Counted from the stretch's first letter, positions 1 to 8,776 are shown. The stretch is DNA of 16,024 nucleotides from CAZBBC01 sp964489835 (GCA_964489835.1 CAZBBC010000110.1:1-16024); one strand, 5' to 3'. The notes: generated by a model not told the origin, from the letters alone. Translations and numbers: made by a program.

Positions 1-603
1 TGCCTGGAACCCACTGCCTGGCGACGACCATACCGCCTTCCATGCCGGATCTTTCACCATGGGATTCAAGTCGGTAGCCTTAGACCAGCTGGCGCCGTCA
101 TCATCACTATGTATAAGATGCAATCTTAAGGTAGGTCCGTCGATTCCAGGCTGGCTCGTTTGTGAACCGATCCCTTCGGGACCATAGACGTAAAAGACCC
201 AAATCCTCCCCGTTTGGCGGTCAACAAGAAGACTGGCGTCACCGGCACCTTCCGTACCCGGGAAGTCGGCGATAATCTGGATAGGGGTCCATGTCTCCCC
301 CAAATCGAAACTTCGTCTCAGGGCGAGATCGATATTGTTCGGAAGATCGTCACCTGCATTAATGCGTGCATCACATAAAGCGAGGATAGTTCCTTTGGTT
401 GTCACGGCAAGTGCCGGAATCCGGTGTAAAAATATACTGTTTCCGCCACGGACAAAAACATCGATTGACCAGGGGTGTTTGATCACAGCTTCCGGCACGC
501 CTTTTTCTCCAGCTTCACTTACAACAAAAAGACACAACATGAACAAGACGATGCTCGCTAATGGTATCATCAGATTTCTTAAATGATTTATTCCGATAAA
601 CAA
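1..603 (-). CDS. Exo-alpha-sialidase (BNR/Asp-box, GH33-like), 5' part, runs off the window edge
   Basis: The first 201 codons of a secreted sialidase, which removes terminal sialic acid from glycans. The start is TTG at 603, chosen because AAGGAG (611-616) sits 7 nt upstream; an internal ATG at 570 is possible. Residues 11-31 form a hydrophobic signal peptide ending near SEA. RIPAL at 61-65 is the sialidase FRIP-type motif carrying the first catalytic arginine, followed by DAR at 78-80. Two Asp boxes are visible, SFDLGETW (98-105) and SDDDGASW (166-173), and GAGDASLLVD lies between them as in other family members. The last visible residues (SSPGSGFQA) correspond to the middle of the propeller, so half or more of the gene is missing. 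It lies 141 nt downstream of the lipoprotein gene ending at 745, on the same strand. The family call is firm; the true substrate is not known. Confidence 0.9.
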   Translation of the reverse strand, partial: MFIGINHLRNLMIPLASIVLFMLCLFVVSEAGEKGVPEAVIKHPWSIDVFVRGGNSIFLHRIPALAVTTKGTILALCDARINAGDDLPNNIDLALRRSFDLGETWTPIQIIADFPGTEGAGDASLLVDRQTGRIWVFYVYGPEGIGSQTSQPGIDGPTLRLHLIHSDDDGASWSKATDLNPMVKDPAWKAVWSSPGSGFQA

Positions 604-685
604 AACAGGACTCCTTAATTAAGTAAAATATTTGATATTCGCTGACCGATAAGTTAAACGGCTCATCATCACCTCAAACATCCAG

Positions 686-723
686 GCTCAGCAACGAAGG
701 CTGCGTTGTTGTTCTCCCTGAGC
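686..723. repeat. Imperfect intergenic inverted repeat
   Basis: GCTCAG (686-691) pairs with CTGAGC (718-723), and just inside it CAACG (692-696) pairs with CGTTG (704-708), leaving a 9-nt bulge on one side. It lies in the gap between the lipoprotein gene ending at 745 and the sialidase starting at 603. No T run follows on either strand, so a simple rho-independent terminator is unlikely. It could be an attenuator or chance. Confidence 0.3.
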
Positions 724-744
724 GGATTGACAATCTCTATAATT

Positions 745-2469
745 TTATTCCAATCTGAAACGTATATTTTTAAATGGCATATCCTTCTCATCCGTTATCC
801 TCAAGGAAAATACCCAGTTGCCATGCGAATTTATTGAGTTAACCGACAGTCGCGTTTTGCCCTGCTTAATAATGATTGGAACTTTTTTTTCAAATTGGTA
901 ACGGTCCTGGAATAGCATACCCTTCCCGCGTTTTGGGTAAGATCGCTCATCAAACACCAATGTATCCCCTAGATAAATGAGAATACCATCGTCCCAGCCC
1001 ACATGCAGATAGCCTTTTTGTTTATTATCAGAATGGATATAAGAAACAAAGTGAGCGGAAGCTGAATCCGTATGTTGCCAGTCAAAAAGGTATTTAATAT
1101 TGGTAATGCCACGTGGATCAAAATTATTGTCTATGAACCAACGAACAGCAGTATCTCGTCCAAAATATGTTTTATAAGCATTAATGGGGTTCAGGAGTGC
1201 TTCCTTTGCTGCATATTTTGGCTGGATATTTGGGTTGCTCAGGGGACCCAACACCCACCAGCGTGCCGGCGTGCCAAACACATCACAAAGTTGTTCAGCG
1301 GTTAGCTTGTCACGATCAAACGCATCAATTTTATTAGCAAGGGCAACTATGGGTGGATCTTGCATAACAGGTCTGTCCCTTAATAGTTGATGCCAGTCGT
1401 TAATCTTAATATCATCCCGTTTTAGATTGTGTGGCGGCAATCCGTATTTATGCCCAACCTCGTTTGAATACTGGTACCATAACCTGTTACCACTGTACGA
1501 CCAAATATAACATTTGGCTGTCAAGCGAAGAATCGACAGTTGCTGACGCAAATCGGCTATTTCATCCTTCCATGGCTGCTGCGGATAATTCTGACCACCG
1601 GTTTCAACCATATGCAATGGCCAGGTCCCCGGTGCGATTGTGCATTTTTCTTTCCAGTACTGTGCTGTTTTTTCATCGACTATAAAAGGGACCGATGCTG
1701 TTTCGAACCGCGTCGTTGCCAGATCAGTTACCGGGTCGTGCATACAATATGTGTACTCAACCCCAAAATGAAAACCACCTGGGGCATTTCGCTCAGCCAT
1801 TATTTCCAGCATACCAAGGATGTATTGACGTTCAAGTGGCCGGGAGAGCACGGTACCCGGTAATTGAAAAATAACCGCTTCCGGATAATTATCTAAAATG
1901 GCCGTCATCGTCACCCGGCCTTTATTTTTTGCCGCAGCCATCAGATCTTCCGCGGAATAGTTTTGGTATGTGTATATTTCATGGTCAATTTCATACCTTG
2001 GATAGGGATATTCTGTGTCAATACATACACCACAGAAGCCCAGCTCTTTTGCTGCTTTGCCAATGGCAGAGAAATGTGCGGACATTTTCATTGTGTAGGA
2101 TTCTGAAAGAATCGTTTCGGCAGAAGGGTATTCATCTCCTGCGCCAAAGCTAACGGTCAAAAAGTTTTCTGTTACACCGGCTTTTTTTAGCGCTGTCAGA
2201 TTCTCAGCCACTTTTACCTTCCAAAGAGGGTCTTTCAGCGCCACACCATCAACACCCAATACATTGATAACACCAAAATCCCAGGAACCGATACTAAAAA
2301 ACAAACCATCATAAATCTGTTTTATCTCCTCGGCATGATCGTTCAGATAAGGATTGGGATCAGCAGCATAACAGATCATCTTCGGATTTTGTCTTTCAAT
2401 CCAGGATGAGCAGGTAGATAGAATCCCAATTAACAGCAAACACAAGAAGGAATAAAATATTTTGGCCAT
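745..2469 (-). CDS. Lipoprotein, probable glycoside-hydrolase-like barrel with C-terminal jelly-roll-like domain
   Basis: About 574 residues from the ATG at 2469. An in-frame ATG at 2508 adds 13 residues but delays the signal peptide, and neither start has a good ribosome binding site. MAKIFYSFLC...ILSTC is a signal peptide with an imperfect lipobox (Cys20, Thr at -1), so the product is probably a surface or periplasmic lipoprotein. The central part has barrel-like features: GFCGVCIDTEYPYPRYEID, repeated acidic/aromatic strand ends (FHFGVEYTY, AKCYIWSYSGNRLWYQ) and a tryptophan-rich active-site look. I cannot assign a GH family. The last 150 residues (WWVLGPL, then VGWDDGILIYLGDTLVFDE, then NWVFSLRI) match the domain often appended to hydrolases in Planctomycetes and FCB genomes. 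The sialidase lies downstream, so a joint role in glycan breakdown is plausible but inferred. Confidence 0.65.
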   Translation of the reverse strand: MAKIFYSFLCLLLIGILSTCSSWIERQNPKMICYAADPNPYLNDHAEEIKQIYDGLFFSIGSWDFGVINVLGVDGVALKDPLWKVKVAENLTALKKAGVTENFLTVSFGAGDEYPSAETILSESYTMKMSAHFSAIGKAAKELGFCGVCIDTEYPYPRYEIDHEIYTYQNYSAEDLMAAAKNKGRVTMTAILDNYPEAVIFQLPGTVLSRPLERQYILGMLEIMAERNAPGGFHFGVEYTYCMHDPVTDLATTRFETASVPFIVDEKTAQYWKEKCTIAPGTWPLHMVETGGQNYPQQPWKDEIADLRQQLSILRLTAKCYIWSYSGNRLWYQYSNEVGHKYGLPPHNLKRDDIKINDWHQLLRDRPVMQDPPIVALANKIDAFDRDKLTAEQLCDVFGTPARWWVLGPLSNPNIQPKYAAKEALLNPINAYKTYFGRDTAVRWFIDNNFDPRGITNIKYLFDWQHTDSASAHFVSYIHSDNKQKGYLHVGWDDGILIYLGDTLVFDERSYPKRGKGMLFQDRYQFEKKVPIIIKQGKTRLSVNSINSHGNWVFSLRITDEKDMPFKNIRFRLE

Positions 2470-2508
2470 CTTTTTCGCCCCAATTCCTTTAGTTGATCCA
2501 ACAAACAT

Positions 2509-2771
2509 TTATATTCATAAGAATCTTACCATTCGTCGAGATCGAATCCAATCGTTGGAAGATCTTTTCCGAAAGGCACCGGCGCGTTTAGAAAAATAAA
2601 TTTTCTGGTTATTCAGTTTGCCTCAAACCGGCCCCTTGATTAAATATTCAGTAGCGATGATAGGAAGGGGAATTAGTATGACGCTATTTTTATAAATGAT
2701 GCCCTGAATTTAGTTTTCATAGAAAATTCGACACTACCATTGGATTTGTACTGTCTGTGACATACCAATAG
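2509..2771. other. Intergenic gap, 263 nt, no gene seen
   Basis: Both strands were read between the lipoprotein start and the end of the PA14 fragment. There is no convincing reading frame, RNA gene or strong hairpin. Part of it may be decayed sequence linked to the PA14 remnant, but no homology to anything is recognisable. Confidence 0.4.
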
Positions 2772-2963
2772 TCATTCAGACCAATACATTTCTGCCGGTA
2801 TTTCCCTTTTATCCAATCCGGGGCCCTGAATATATACTTTTAAATCAGCACTTCCCCCTTCCTGAAAATAAGAGACTTTGATGGCATGCAATCCCTTTTC
2901 CAGGGCAACATGCGACTGTTCTTCCTTCAAGGGATGGTCTTCATCGTTGTCAACATCAATCAT
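2772..2963 (-). pseudogene. C-terminal half of a PA14-like carbohydrate-binding domain (remnant or tiny coupled ORF)
   Basis: A 63-residue frame whose whole length fits the second half of a PA14 domain: VDNDEDH (the usual DNDGxHG turn), VALEKGLHAIKVSYFQ and IQGPG...REIP. The first half of the domain is absent. The ATG at 2963 overlaps the last 8 nt of the serine hydrolase gene, and a TAG lies directly before it in its own frame. It could therefore be expressed by translational coupling, but half a domain without signal peptide or partner is unlikely to fold. I read it as a 3' remnant of a larger lost gene. An alternative is that a frameshift separated it from the serine hydrolase, but that enzyme already ends at its normal C-terminus. 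Confidence 0.6.
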
Positions 2964-4293
2964 CTACTGCTTGGCCTACCAGTAAGCGGAACATCCAACC
3001 CGTATCATCAGATACGGTGTCTTGTGTCTGCTTCATCAATACGCCGATGATTTTCTCCTTAGGATCTGCAAAATACTGTGTATTAAAATAACCACCCCAA
3101 TCGAATGTACCAATGCTTCCTTTGCCCGCAAGAGACTGACCTTTCTGATTGACAACACCGAATACCAAACCATAATAACTGCCTGAATCTTCACCCAATA
3201 AGTCGCCAATTTGATTGGCCATGATAGACTGTACGGTTGTCCGACTAAGAATTCGTTTGCCATTTAGCTCACCATTGTTGAGATACATTTGTAAAAATGT
3301 CGCATAGTCCTTAGCCGTGCTCGACAGACCAGCACCGCCGGAAAAAAATCGCTTAGCTCCTTTGACAGGATAGTCAGGATCATAAAATGTTACCGGGTAA
3401 CGAACCCAATCACCTTTATCTGATTTGTGTTGTATTGAAACTAAACGACTGGCTTTGTCTTCAGGTAAATAAAACCAGGTATCATTCATACCAAGCGGAT
3501 CAAAAAGGCGTTTTTTCAAAAAAACATCGAAGGGCATGCCGGACATTATTTCTATAAAATAACCAAGCACGTCAAGTCCTTCGCTATAGGTAAATTTTTC
3601 TCCGGGATTATGATGCAAGGGTAGTTTGGCCAGTTTTTTAACACTCTCTTCAATGCTGATATTTTCGGTAGTAAATAAATCGGTTATTCCTGCTTTTTGA
3701 TAAATCATTTTAAATCTCTCGTCCCCATCAATTATCCCATAACCAATTCCCGAGGTATGCGTAAGAAGGTGCCTGATTGTTATCTCTCCACTGGCTTTCA
3801 CGGCTTTGTAGCTGGTATCACTGTATTGAAAGCTTTCCAGTACCTGTGGATTCTTAAATTCAGGAATATACTTTGAAATGGGATCATCCAGTTTGAATTT
3901 ACCTTCCTCCCACAGTACCATCACTGCCGTTGCCGTTATTGCTTTAGATTGCGAAGCGATTCTGAAAATATCATCCGCCTGTAAAGATCGGCCGCTTTGG
4001 TTATCTGCCAATCCAAATGCTTTGTGATAGACGATTTTCCCTTTACGTGCTACCAGAGCGACCACACCGGGAATATCACCACTTGAAACCGCTTCTTCAC
4101 ACATAGCATCAATTCTTGCCAGGCGTTCGCCAGACATGCCGACATGCTCAGGAGAATCTTTTGACAATAATGGTGACTTGATGTTCGATCTTGTCTGAGC
4201 CCTCAAAGTCATGGTAAAGGATACTATCGAAACGATGATCAGGTACTTCATAAACAGGCTCATTGAATTTTTCATGTGATTCATAGTTTTCAT
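2956..4293 (-). CDS. Exported serine hydrolase of the beta-lactamase / penicillin-binding family (PF00144)
   Basis: 445 residues from the ATG at 4293, preferred over the ATG at 4305 because TGAGG lies 5-6 nt upstream of it. Several Met codons follow, and the stretch MKYLIIVSIVSFTMTLRAQ is a signal peptide. The nucleophile motif SxxK is S114-Q-S-K117 (FRIASQSK) and the second motif is Y236-S-E, where most relatives have Y-x-N. A third-motif region, IGTFDWGGYFNTQYF, lies near the end. HLLTHTSGIGYG and the RLFDPLGMNDTWF signature are classic for the esterase/DD-peptidase/beta-lactamase-like branch. Such enzymes cleave ester or peptide bonds in the periplasm; substrate cannot be told from sequence. 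It lies downstream of the Kelch gene, with two palindromes in the gap that could control it. Confidence 0.85.
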   Translation of the reverse strand: MKTMNHMKNSMSLFMKYLIIVSIVSFTMTLRAQTRSNIKSPLLSKDSPEHVGMSGERLARIDAMCEEAVSSGDIPGVVALVARKGKIVYHKAFGLADNQSGRSLQADDIFRIASQSKAITATAVMVLWEEGKFKLDDPISKYIPEFKNPQVLESFQYSDTSYKAVKASGEITIRHLLTHTSGIGYGIIDGDERFKMIYQKAGITDLFTTENISIEESVKKLAKLPLHHNPGEKFTYSEGLDVLGYFIEIMSGMPFDVFLKKRLFDPLGMNDTWFYLPEDKASRLVSIQHKSDKGDWVRYPVTFYDPDYPVKGAKRFFSGGAGLSSTAKDYATFLQMYLNNGELNGKRILSRTTVQSIMANQIGDLLGEDSGSYYGLVFGVVNQKGQSLAGKGSIGTFDWGGYFNTQYFADPKEKIIGVLMKQTQDTVSDDTGWMFRLLVGQAVDD

Positions 4294-4367
4294 GTCTAAC
4301 CTCATCTTTCTTAGTTTAAGACTACCTCAATAAATTTAAAACCCGCACAACTGTCTTATTTATAGTT

Positions 4368-4383
4368 AGTATCATATGATACT
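4368..4383. promoter_or_regulatory. Perfect 16-bp palindrome, candidate operator
   Basis: AGTATCATATGATACT is identical to its reverse complement. It lies 75 nt upstream of the serine hydrolase start (4293). A near copy lies 76 bp away, centre to centre. Two spaced copies of one palindrome upstream of a gene fit a dimeric repressor or activator site. The cognate regulator is not in the window. Confidence 0.45.
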
Positions 4384-4409
4384 GTGACATTTTTTTTAGA
4401 CAGGATCAC

Positions 4410-4423
4410 CCCGACAAGTCGGG
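4410..4423. repeat. Short GC-rich hairpin CCCGAC-AA-GTCGGG
   Basis: A perfect 6-bp inverted repeat with a 2-nt centre, partly framed by GATC/ATC, lies 35 nt past the Kelch stop codon. It has no downstream T run on the minus strand, so it is not a typical terminator. It may be one copy of an interspersed genomic hairpin repeat, or a weak transcription block between the Kelch and serine hydrolase genes. Confidence 0.35.
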
Positions 4424-4442
4424 ATCAAATATTAATTCTATT

Positions 4443-4460
4443 TAGTAGCATATGATACTA
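4443..4460. promoter_or_regulatory. Second copy of the palindrome, 18 bp with one mismatched pair
   Basis: TAGTAGCATATGATACTA pairs with itself except at one position pair. It shares 15 of 16 core bases with the copy at 4368. It covers the stop codon of the Kelch gene (4458-4460), which argues that it serves the downstream gene and not the Kelch gene itself. Confidence 0.4.
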
Positions 4461-5867
4461 TTTGATCAGCATCATCTTTTTTGTATCACGATATCCGTTT
4501 GATTCCATCACATACAGATAAATCCCGCTTGATACCGGTTTACCATTATCATCTAAACCGTTCCAGGATATAGAATGCGTACCCGCATTGAACTGGTGGT
4601 CCGCCAGAGTGCGAACCTTTTTACCAATTATATTATAAACAGACAGTCGCACATTGGCTGAAAGAGGAAGTTGAATTTGAATATTCGTTTTTGGATTGAA
4701 TGGATTGGGATAATTCGCGAATAGTTTAAAAGACTGCGGAGCAGCTAACTGATGGCTTAATTCATGATCGATACCCTCAACAACCGTTGTGTCAACCAGA
4801 TATACTTCGGCTAAATTGATAGTACTACTTGTGCTGTATCCTCCTGTAACCAGAACATTACCGTCTAATAGAATAGTGGCAGTATGCTGTTCTCTCGGTG
4901 TGAACATGCTGTCGACAGCAGTAAACGATTTAGTCACCGGATCATACAATTCAGCAGAAGATGCCACAGCATCAGTATAACCCCCGGCCAGCAATACCTT
5001 TCCATTATGGAGCAGCGTTGCCGTGTGGGATGAACGTCTTATGACGGTCATATCCCCGGTCTGGGACCAGGTATTCGCCGTAACGTCGTACAGTTCACAA
5101 TAACGATTATTCCATGCACCGCCCGAAATTAGCACACGTCCATTGTCAAGCAGCGTTGCCTGGTGGCTGCCACGGGGCACACCTAGATTTTGAACGAGAT
5201 TGAAAACGCCACTGACAGGGTCATAAATTTCACAGGATTCAAGATTGGACCCGTTTCCGGGGGTCGTTGTTCGAAAACCACCAACAATGAGCACCTGACC
5301 ATTTGTCAGGAGCGTGGCTGTATGAGCAGATCGATCGATGTTTAGACTGTCTGTCAGGCCGAAGGTGTCAGACTGCGGATCGTAGATTTCACAGACGGCA
5401 TGTGTCTGAGGGCCATTCTGGTCCTGCCCTCCAGCAATCAGTACCCGTCCATCAGGTAATAATGTTGCAGTATGAAAACTGTGGGGAACATTAAGAGAGT
5501 CGGTTGGAGAGAAACTTCCGGTTTGCGGATCATACAGCCTGGCATCTTGCTGTGAATTCATTCCTCCAGTAATTAGTACCTTCCCGTTTTGCAGCAGTGT
5601 CGCCGTACCTCCTCGCAGACCAAAAGAAGGCAGAGTGCCAGTCGTTTGAAAAGTGCGATCCTCCGGATTATACAATTCCGCTTCAGGAAAATCTCCGCCT
5701 ACAACCAGTACTTTACCGTTTTGCAGCAACGTAGCAGTATGATCAAGCCTGGGATGGAGCATATTATTTGCTGCAACCCAATGGTCCGAGGCCTGTACGT
5801 GATAATTTTGGAGGATAAAACTAATAAGTACCAATAATCCGATAAGCAGCCTTTTTCTTGTTTTCAT
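4458..5867 (-). CDS. Secreted seven-repeat Kelch/galactose-oxidase-like propeller protein with C-terminal sorting domain
   Basis: 469 residues; ATG at 5867 with AGGA 8 nt upstream. Residues 5-26 form a signal peptide ending near VQASD. Seven copies of HTATLLxNGxVLxxGG start near residues 42, 87, 132, 182, 235, 281 and 328, each followed by ELYDP-type strands. This is the right number to close one beta-propeller. After a short linker, NYPNPFNP (385-392) opens a FlgD-Ig/type IX-style sorting module ending SSGIYLYVMESNGYRDTKKMMLIK. This tail is typical of extracellular proteins in Calditrichota, Ignavibacteria, KSB1 and relatives and is the main lineage clue here. The copper-ligand residues of true galactose oxidase are not visible, so it is probably a binding or scaffold protein. 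Confidence 0.85.
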   Translation of the reverse strand: MKTRKRLLIGLLVLISFILQNYHVQASDHWVAANNMLHPRLDHTATLLQNGKVLVVGGDFPEAELYNPEDRTFQTTGTLPSFGLRGGTATLLQNGKVLITGGMNSQQDARLYDPQTGSFSPTDSLNVPHSFHTATLLPDGRVLIAGGQDQNGPQTHAVCEIYDPQSDTFGLTDSLNIDRSAHTATLLTNGQVLIVGGFRTTTPGNGSNLESCEIYDPVSGVFNLVQNLGVPRGSHQATLLDNGRVLISGGAWNNRYCELYDVTANTWSQTGDMTVIRRSSHTATLLHNGKVLLAGGYTDAVASSAELYDPVTKSFTAVDSMFTPREQHTATILLDGNVLVTGGYSTSSTINLAEVYLVDTTVVEGIDHELSHQLAAPQSFKLFANYPNPFNPKTNIQIQLPLSANVRLSVYNIIGKKVRTLADHQFNAGTHSISWNGLDDNGKPVSSGIYLYVMESNGYRDTKKMMLIK

Positions 5868-6198
5868 GGTTTTTTCCTTTTTTAACGAGTTGAATTCAGA
5901 TCTTAGACTCAGCTATCAATAGGTCACTAAAAATGTTTTTGGATTCATTAGTTATTTTCTCGAAAATAATAGGTTTTACCTTAGAGTAGAAATGTGAAAA
6001 AAAATTAACATGGCACTTGCTTATTCACCGTTTTTAAGGACAGCAATAGAAGGGTTTTAATTTATTCCCTTTTATAAATTTAACGATTTTCTCCAAATAT
6101 AATATTTAAATGTCTATTTCTAAACGTAAGAATTTTCTATGGCAGCAATAGTTTAAATGCTGCTTTGAATTTATTGTCTGGAAAAATTGGAAAGCCGT
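5868..6198. other. Intergenic gap, 331 nt, AT-rich
   Basis: No reading frame is convincing on either strand. GCAGCA (6142-6147) and TGCTGC (6158-6163) form a 6-bp stem with a 10-nt loop downstream of the GH9 stop, but no T run follows on the minus strand, so its role as a terminator is doubtful. The part nearest 5868 carries the Kelch ribosome binding site and presumably its promoter. Confidence 0.4.
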
Positions 6199-8691
6199 CT
6201 AACGAGGAATGATGTTTAATTCTTTTGCATTTAACAAATAGTCGGTCGCCAGAATATCAAATATATAAGCGGAACTGCCACTTATCACATGTTCTGTCTG
6301 ATACCAATCCCATGCTCTGCCACGGTACTCTACAAAATCCGGTTTAATGAGTGTCACACCGGAAATTACTCCGCCCGGCTGGTAGCTTTTATCTGCTCGG
6401 TTAAAACCATAGACCAAAGTAGCAGACTTTGAACCGACACCGGAGACGAAGGAGTGATTTGACGCCGGATGGGCGCCAAGTACAAAATTTACGGTGGCGT
6501 ACATTATCTCATGATCAAATAAATCCGGATAGGCTTCAATAAAGTAGAACAATTTCGCTGCCGTTTTGAGAATAGCCCAGTTGCTACCCCATCCAAGCTG
6601 CATGGCTACATTGTAGGGGGATTTATCTAATTTTTCCTGCAAATCTTGGCGTACCTGTTTTGCTTTTTGCAAAATGACTTCCGAAAATTTGATGTCATTT
6701 ATTTTATCCTTCACACGTACCAGATTGAATCCTGTCCAATTAAAGTGCCCGATCGGCATCTCTTTAATGGTAGGGATAAAAGTCAATACTTTGTCTCGAT
6801 ATTTTTGATTACCGGTGGTAATGAATAATTCTGCAGCGGCGGCCATTTCCAAAGAGTGATATGTATTTTCCTGTGGTTGATAGGCGACTTGAAAATTTAC
6901 AGGATCGTTACTTTGTTCATACTCCCATATCTGTTCTGCCAGCTGAAGGCATTCAAAAGAGAATGGATCGTTTATTTTCCGGAAAAGCCTGGAACAGATA
7001 GCAGCAATTTGCACAAACTGATACTGTCCGCCGGTATTCCTGTCGGTATAAATCCAGCGATCATCAAATTTGCCTGAATAACCATTTTTATGTTCCGTTT
7101 TTTCAAGATTTGGATTATATAAAAGTCCGTCGGTAATGGATGCCGGATCTCCGACAGAACCGTAATCCGGACCGATATGGGTAATAACGCCTGCCGGAAC
7201 ATGTCCAACCTGTTTTACCACAGACACCAACCACTCCATGCCAAAAGCAATTTGCTGAAGCATATCATTTTCACCATCAGGTGTAAAAAGCTCTACAAGT
7301 CGGTCATCGCGCGAAACGGTTGTCACATCCCGGGTGGTTTGGAATTTTTCCTGTGCCAAGGCCATCCATAGAGCTGTTTCGCAAATGCTTCCCGAAGGCA
7401 AGTCAAAATCGGCTGCATCGTGCCAACCTCCCCAGTTTATCCCCGGTACATGCTCATGAGGCTTATAGGCAGTTTGGGTTTCCGGTCCCTGGATGTATCC
7501 GTCCTTGCCTTTATGTCCAACAGGTGATTGAAGGGCATCATCAAGATGACAGGCCCCATGCCATAGCCTCAGAAAATCTTTCACTTTTACATGGCACATC
7601 TGTGTCGGGAAATAAATATCCAACGTGGGCTGCCAGGCACTTTTGAAAACTAAGGGCGAAATTTTGAATGGTCCCACTTTCTGTTTGTCATATTTCAGAA
7701 AATATAGACCGGGACTTTTTACAAATGAAAAATTATAACAGTAGTAGGTATTTTGATAAAGATCGCCCCATTTTTCAGGTTTTAAGTATGCCACACGCTC
7801 AATCTCAGAATTTTCGTTTAATAGCAGCAGTTCCATATCATGGATATCACTTGTTCCGGGATTAACCTCAAGAAAGGCATTCTTTTTCTGTTTCGGATGG
7901 TAGCCTACCTGCGATACCTGGATTATTGGTTCCTTTGTCCAATCAGGGTCTATTGACGGGGAGATTTTCAAGGAGAATGACTTTTGGGATGAACCTTTCT
8001 TTAATGAAGCAAACAACATGTACCCGCTTACATTCAGATCACGCCTTTCATCCCGAAGACTTAGAGTCACATGTTCACCTTCAAAAGTCATTTTACGTTG
8101 TGGGTCTTCCGGGGCAATTTCTATTTTTTCAGCAATAGGAATAAGAACACGTCGCCCCATATGTTGTTCGTAGAAATAATCGCTTATTCCACCACCGTTC
8201 AAGGTTTTATAATCATACTCTTCGGGATAAATTTCTATACGAAAGGCTATTTCTTCAACTTTTTTCCAATCAACAGCCTGATTAAGGTTTATCTGAATAA
8301 CTATCGATTGTCCATCGCTGATCACGTTAACCGTATATTTTAATCCCAGGGGAAGGAGCTCAACAGGGTAAGAGATCTCACCTTTTTTTAGGTTAACACT
8401 CTGTTCTCCGCGTTTGTCATCACTGTCGTCATAGTAGCCATATTTTTTACCATCGGTGGTTAGACAAACGACATTGCCGGCATCGAGTACGCGTTTACCC
8501 TGAAGGATCATTTCCAGTCCACCAAGTCTTCCACCAAGATAATCATTCTGATAAACTAAAAACCGGAAACCAGGAGCAGCGAAATAGCCATTAGGTTGGA
8601 GCTTAATTTGGGAATACCCTGTAATGGGTATTAGAAGCAACATTGAAATGACTCCAAGGTAATTTAAAATAAGAATTTTCAGACGATTCAT
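6199..8691 (-). CDS. Exported glycoside hydrolase family 9 (endoglucanase-type) enzyme
   Basis: 830 residues from the ATG at 8691, preferred because AAAGGA lies 9 nt upstream and it is followed by a signal peptide ending near GYSQ. The ATG at 8754 has no ribosome binding site. Residues 30-255 are a large beta-rich region I do not recognise. An Ig-like CelD_N domain follows (about 255-345: IIQVSQVGYHPKQKKNAFLEV ... GLYFLKYDKQKVGPFKIS). The catalytic (alpha/alpha)6 domain contains GGWHDAADF (421-429), matching the GH9 DAGD motif with the nucleophilic-water aspartates. Near the end E800 in QTEHVISGSSAYIFD is the likely proton donor. GAHPASNHSFVSGVGSKS corresponds to the GxNPxxxSyVtG segment. The usual HHR motif and GGPN loop are not seen. 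Polysaccharide (beta-glucan) hydrolysis outside the cytoplasm is likely; exact substrate is open. Confidence 0.85.
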   Translation of the reverse strand: MNRLKILILNYLGVISMLLLIPITGYSQIKLQPNGYFAAPGFRFLVYQNDYLGGRLGGLEMILQGKRVLDAGNVVCLTTDGKKYGYYDDSDDKRGEQSVNLKKGEISYPVELLPLGLKYTVNVISDGQSIVIQINLNQAVDWKKVEEIAFRIEIYPEEYDYKTLNGGGISDYFYEQHMGRRVLIPIAEKIEIAPEDPQRKMTFEGEHVTLSLRDERRDLNVSGYMLFASLKKGSSQKSFSLKISPSIDPDWTKEPIIQVSQVGYHPKQKKNAFLEVNPGTSDIHDMELLLLNENSEIERVAYLKPEKWGDLYQNTYYCYNFSFVKSPGLYFLKYDKQKVGPFKISPLVFKSAWQPTLDIYFPTQMCHVKVKDFLRLWHGACHLDDALQSPVGHKGKDGYIQGPETQTAYKPHEHVPGINWGGWHDAADFDLPSGSICETALWMALAQEKFQTTRDVTTVSRDDRLVELFTPDGENDMLQQIAFGMEWLVSVVKQVGHVPAGVITHIGPDYGSVGDPASITDGLLYNPNLEKTEHKNGYSGKFDDRWIYTDRNTGGQYQFVQIAAICSRLFRKINDPFSFECLQLAEQIWEYEQSNDPVNFQVAYQPQENTYHSLEMAAAAELFITTGNQKYRDKVLTFIPTIKEMPIGHFNWTGFNLVRVKDKINDIKFSEVILQKAKQVRQDLQEKLDKSPYNVAMQLGWGSNWAILKTAAKLFYFIEAYPDLFDHEIMYATVNFVLGAHPASNHSFVSGVGSKSATLVYGFNRADKSYQPGGVISGVTLIKPDFVEYRGRAWDWYQTEHVISGSSAYIFDILATDYLLNAKELNIIPR

Positions 8692-8776
8692 AATCAATGT
8701 TCCTTTTGAACTGATGGACAGAATAAGAGACAAGATAAATATTGATTTTTTCATTATTTAATTAGCGGACAGAGAA

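Noticed and set aside
4410..4423. Hairpin as rho-independent terminator of the Kelch gene
   Set aside because: No T run follows on the minus strand; the adjacent run reads as A in that direction.
6189..6204. GTCTAAC / GTTAGAC at the GH9 stop as a cassette boundary
   Set aside because: No hairpin arms and no matching complementary end were found nearby.
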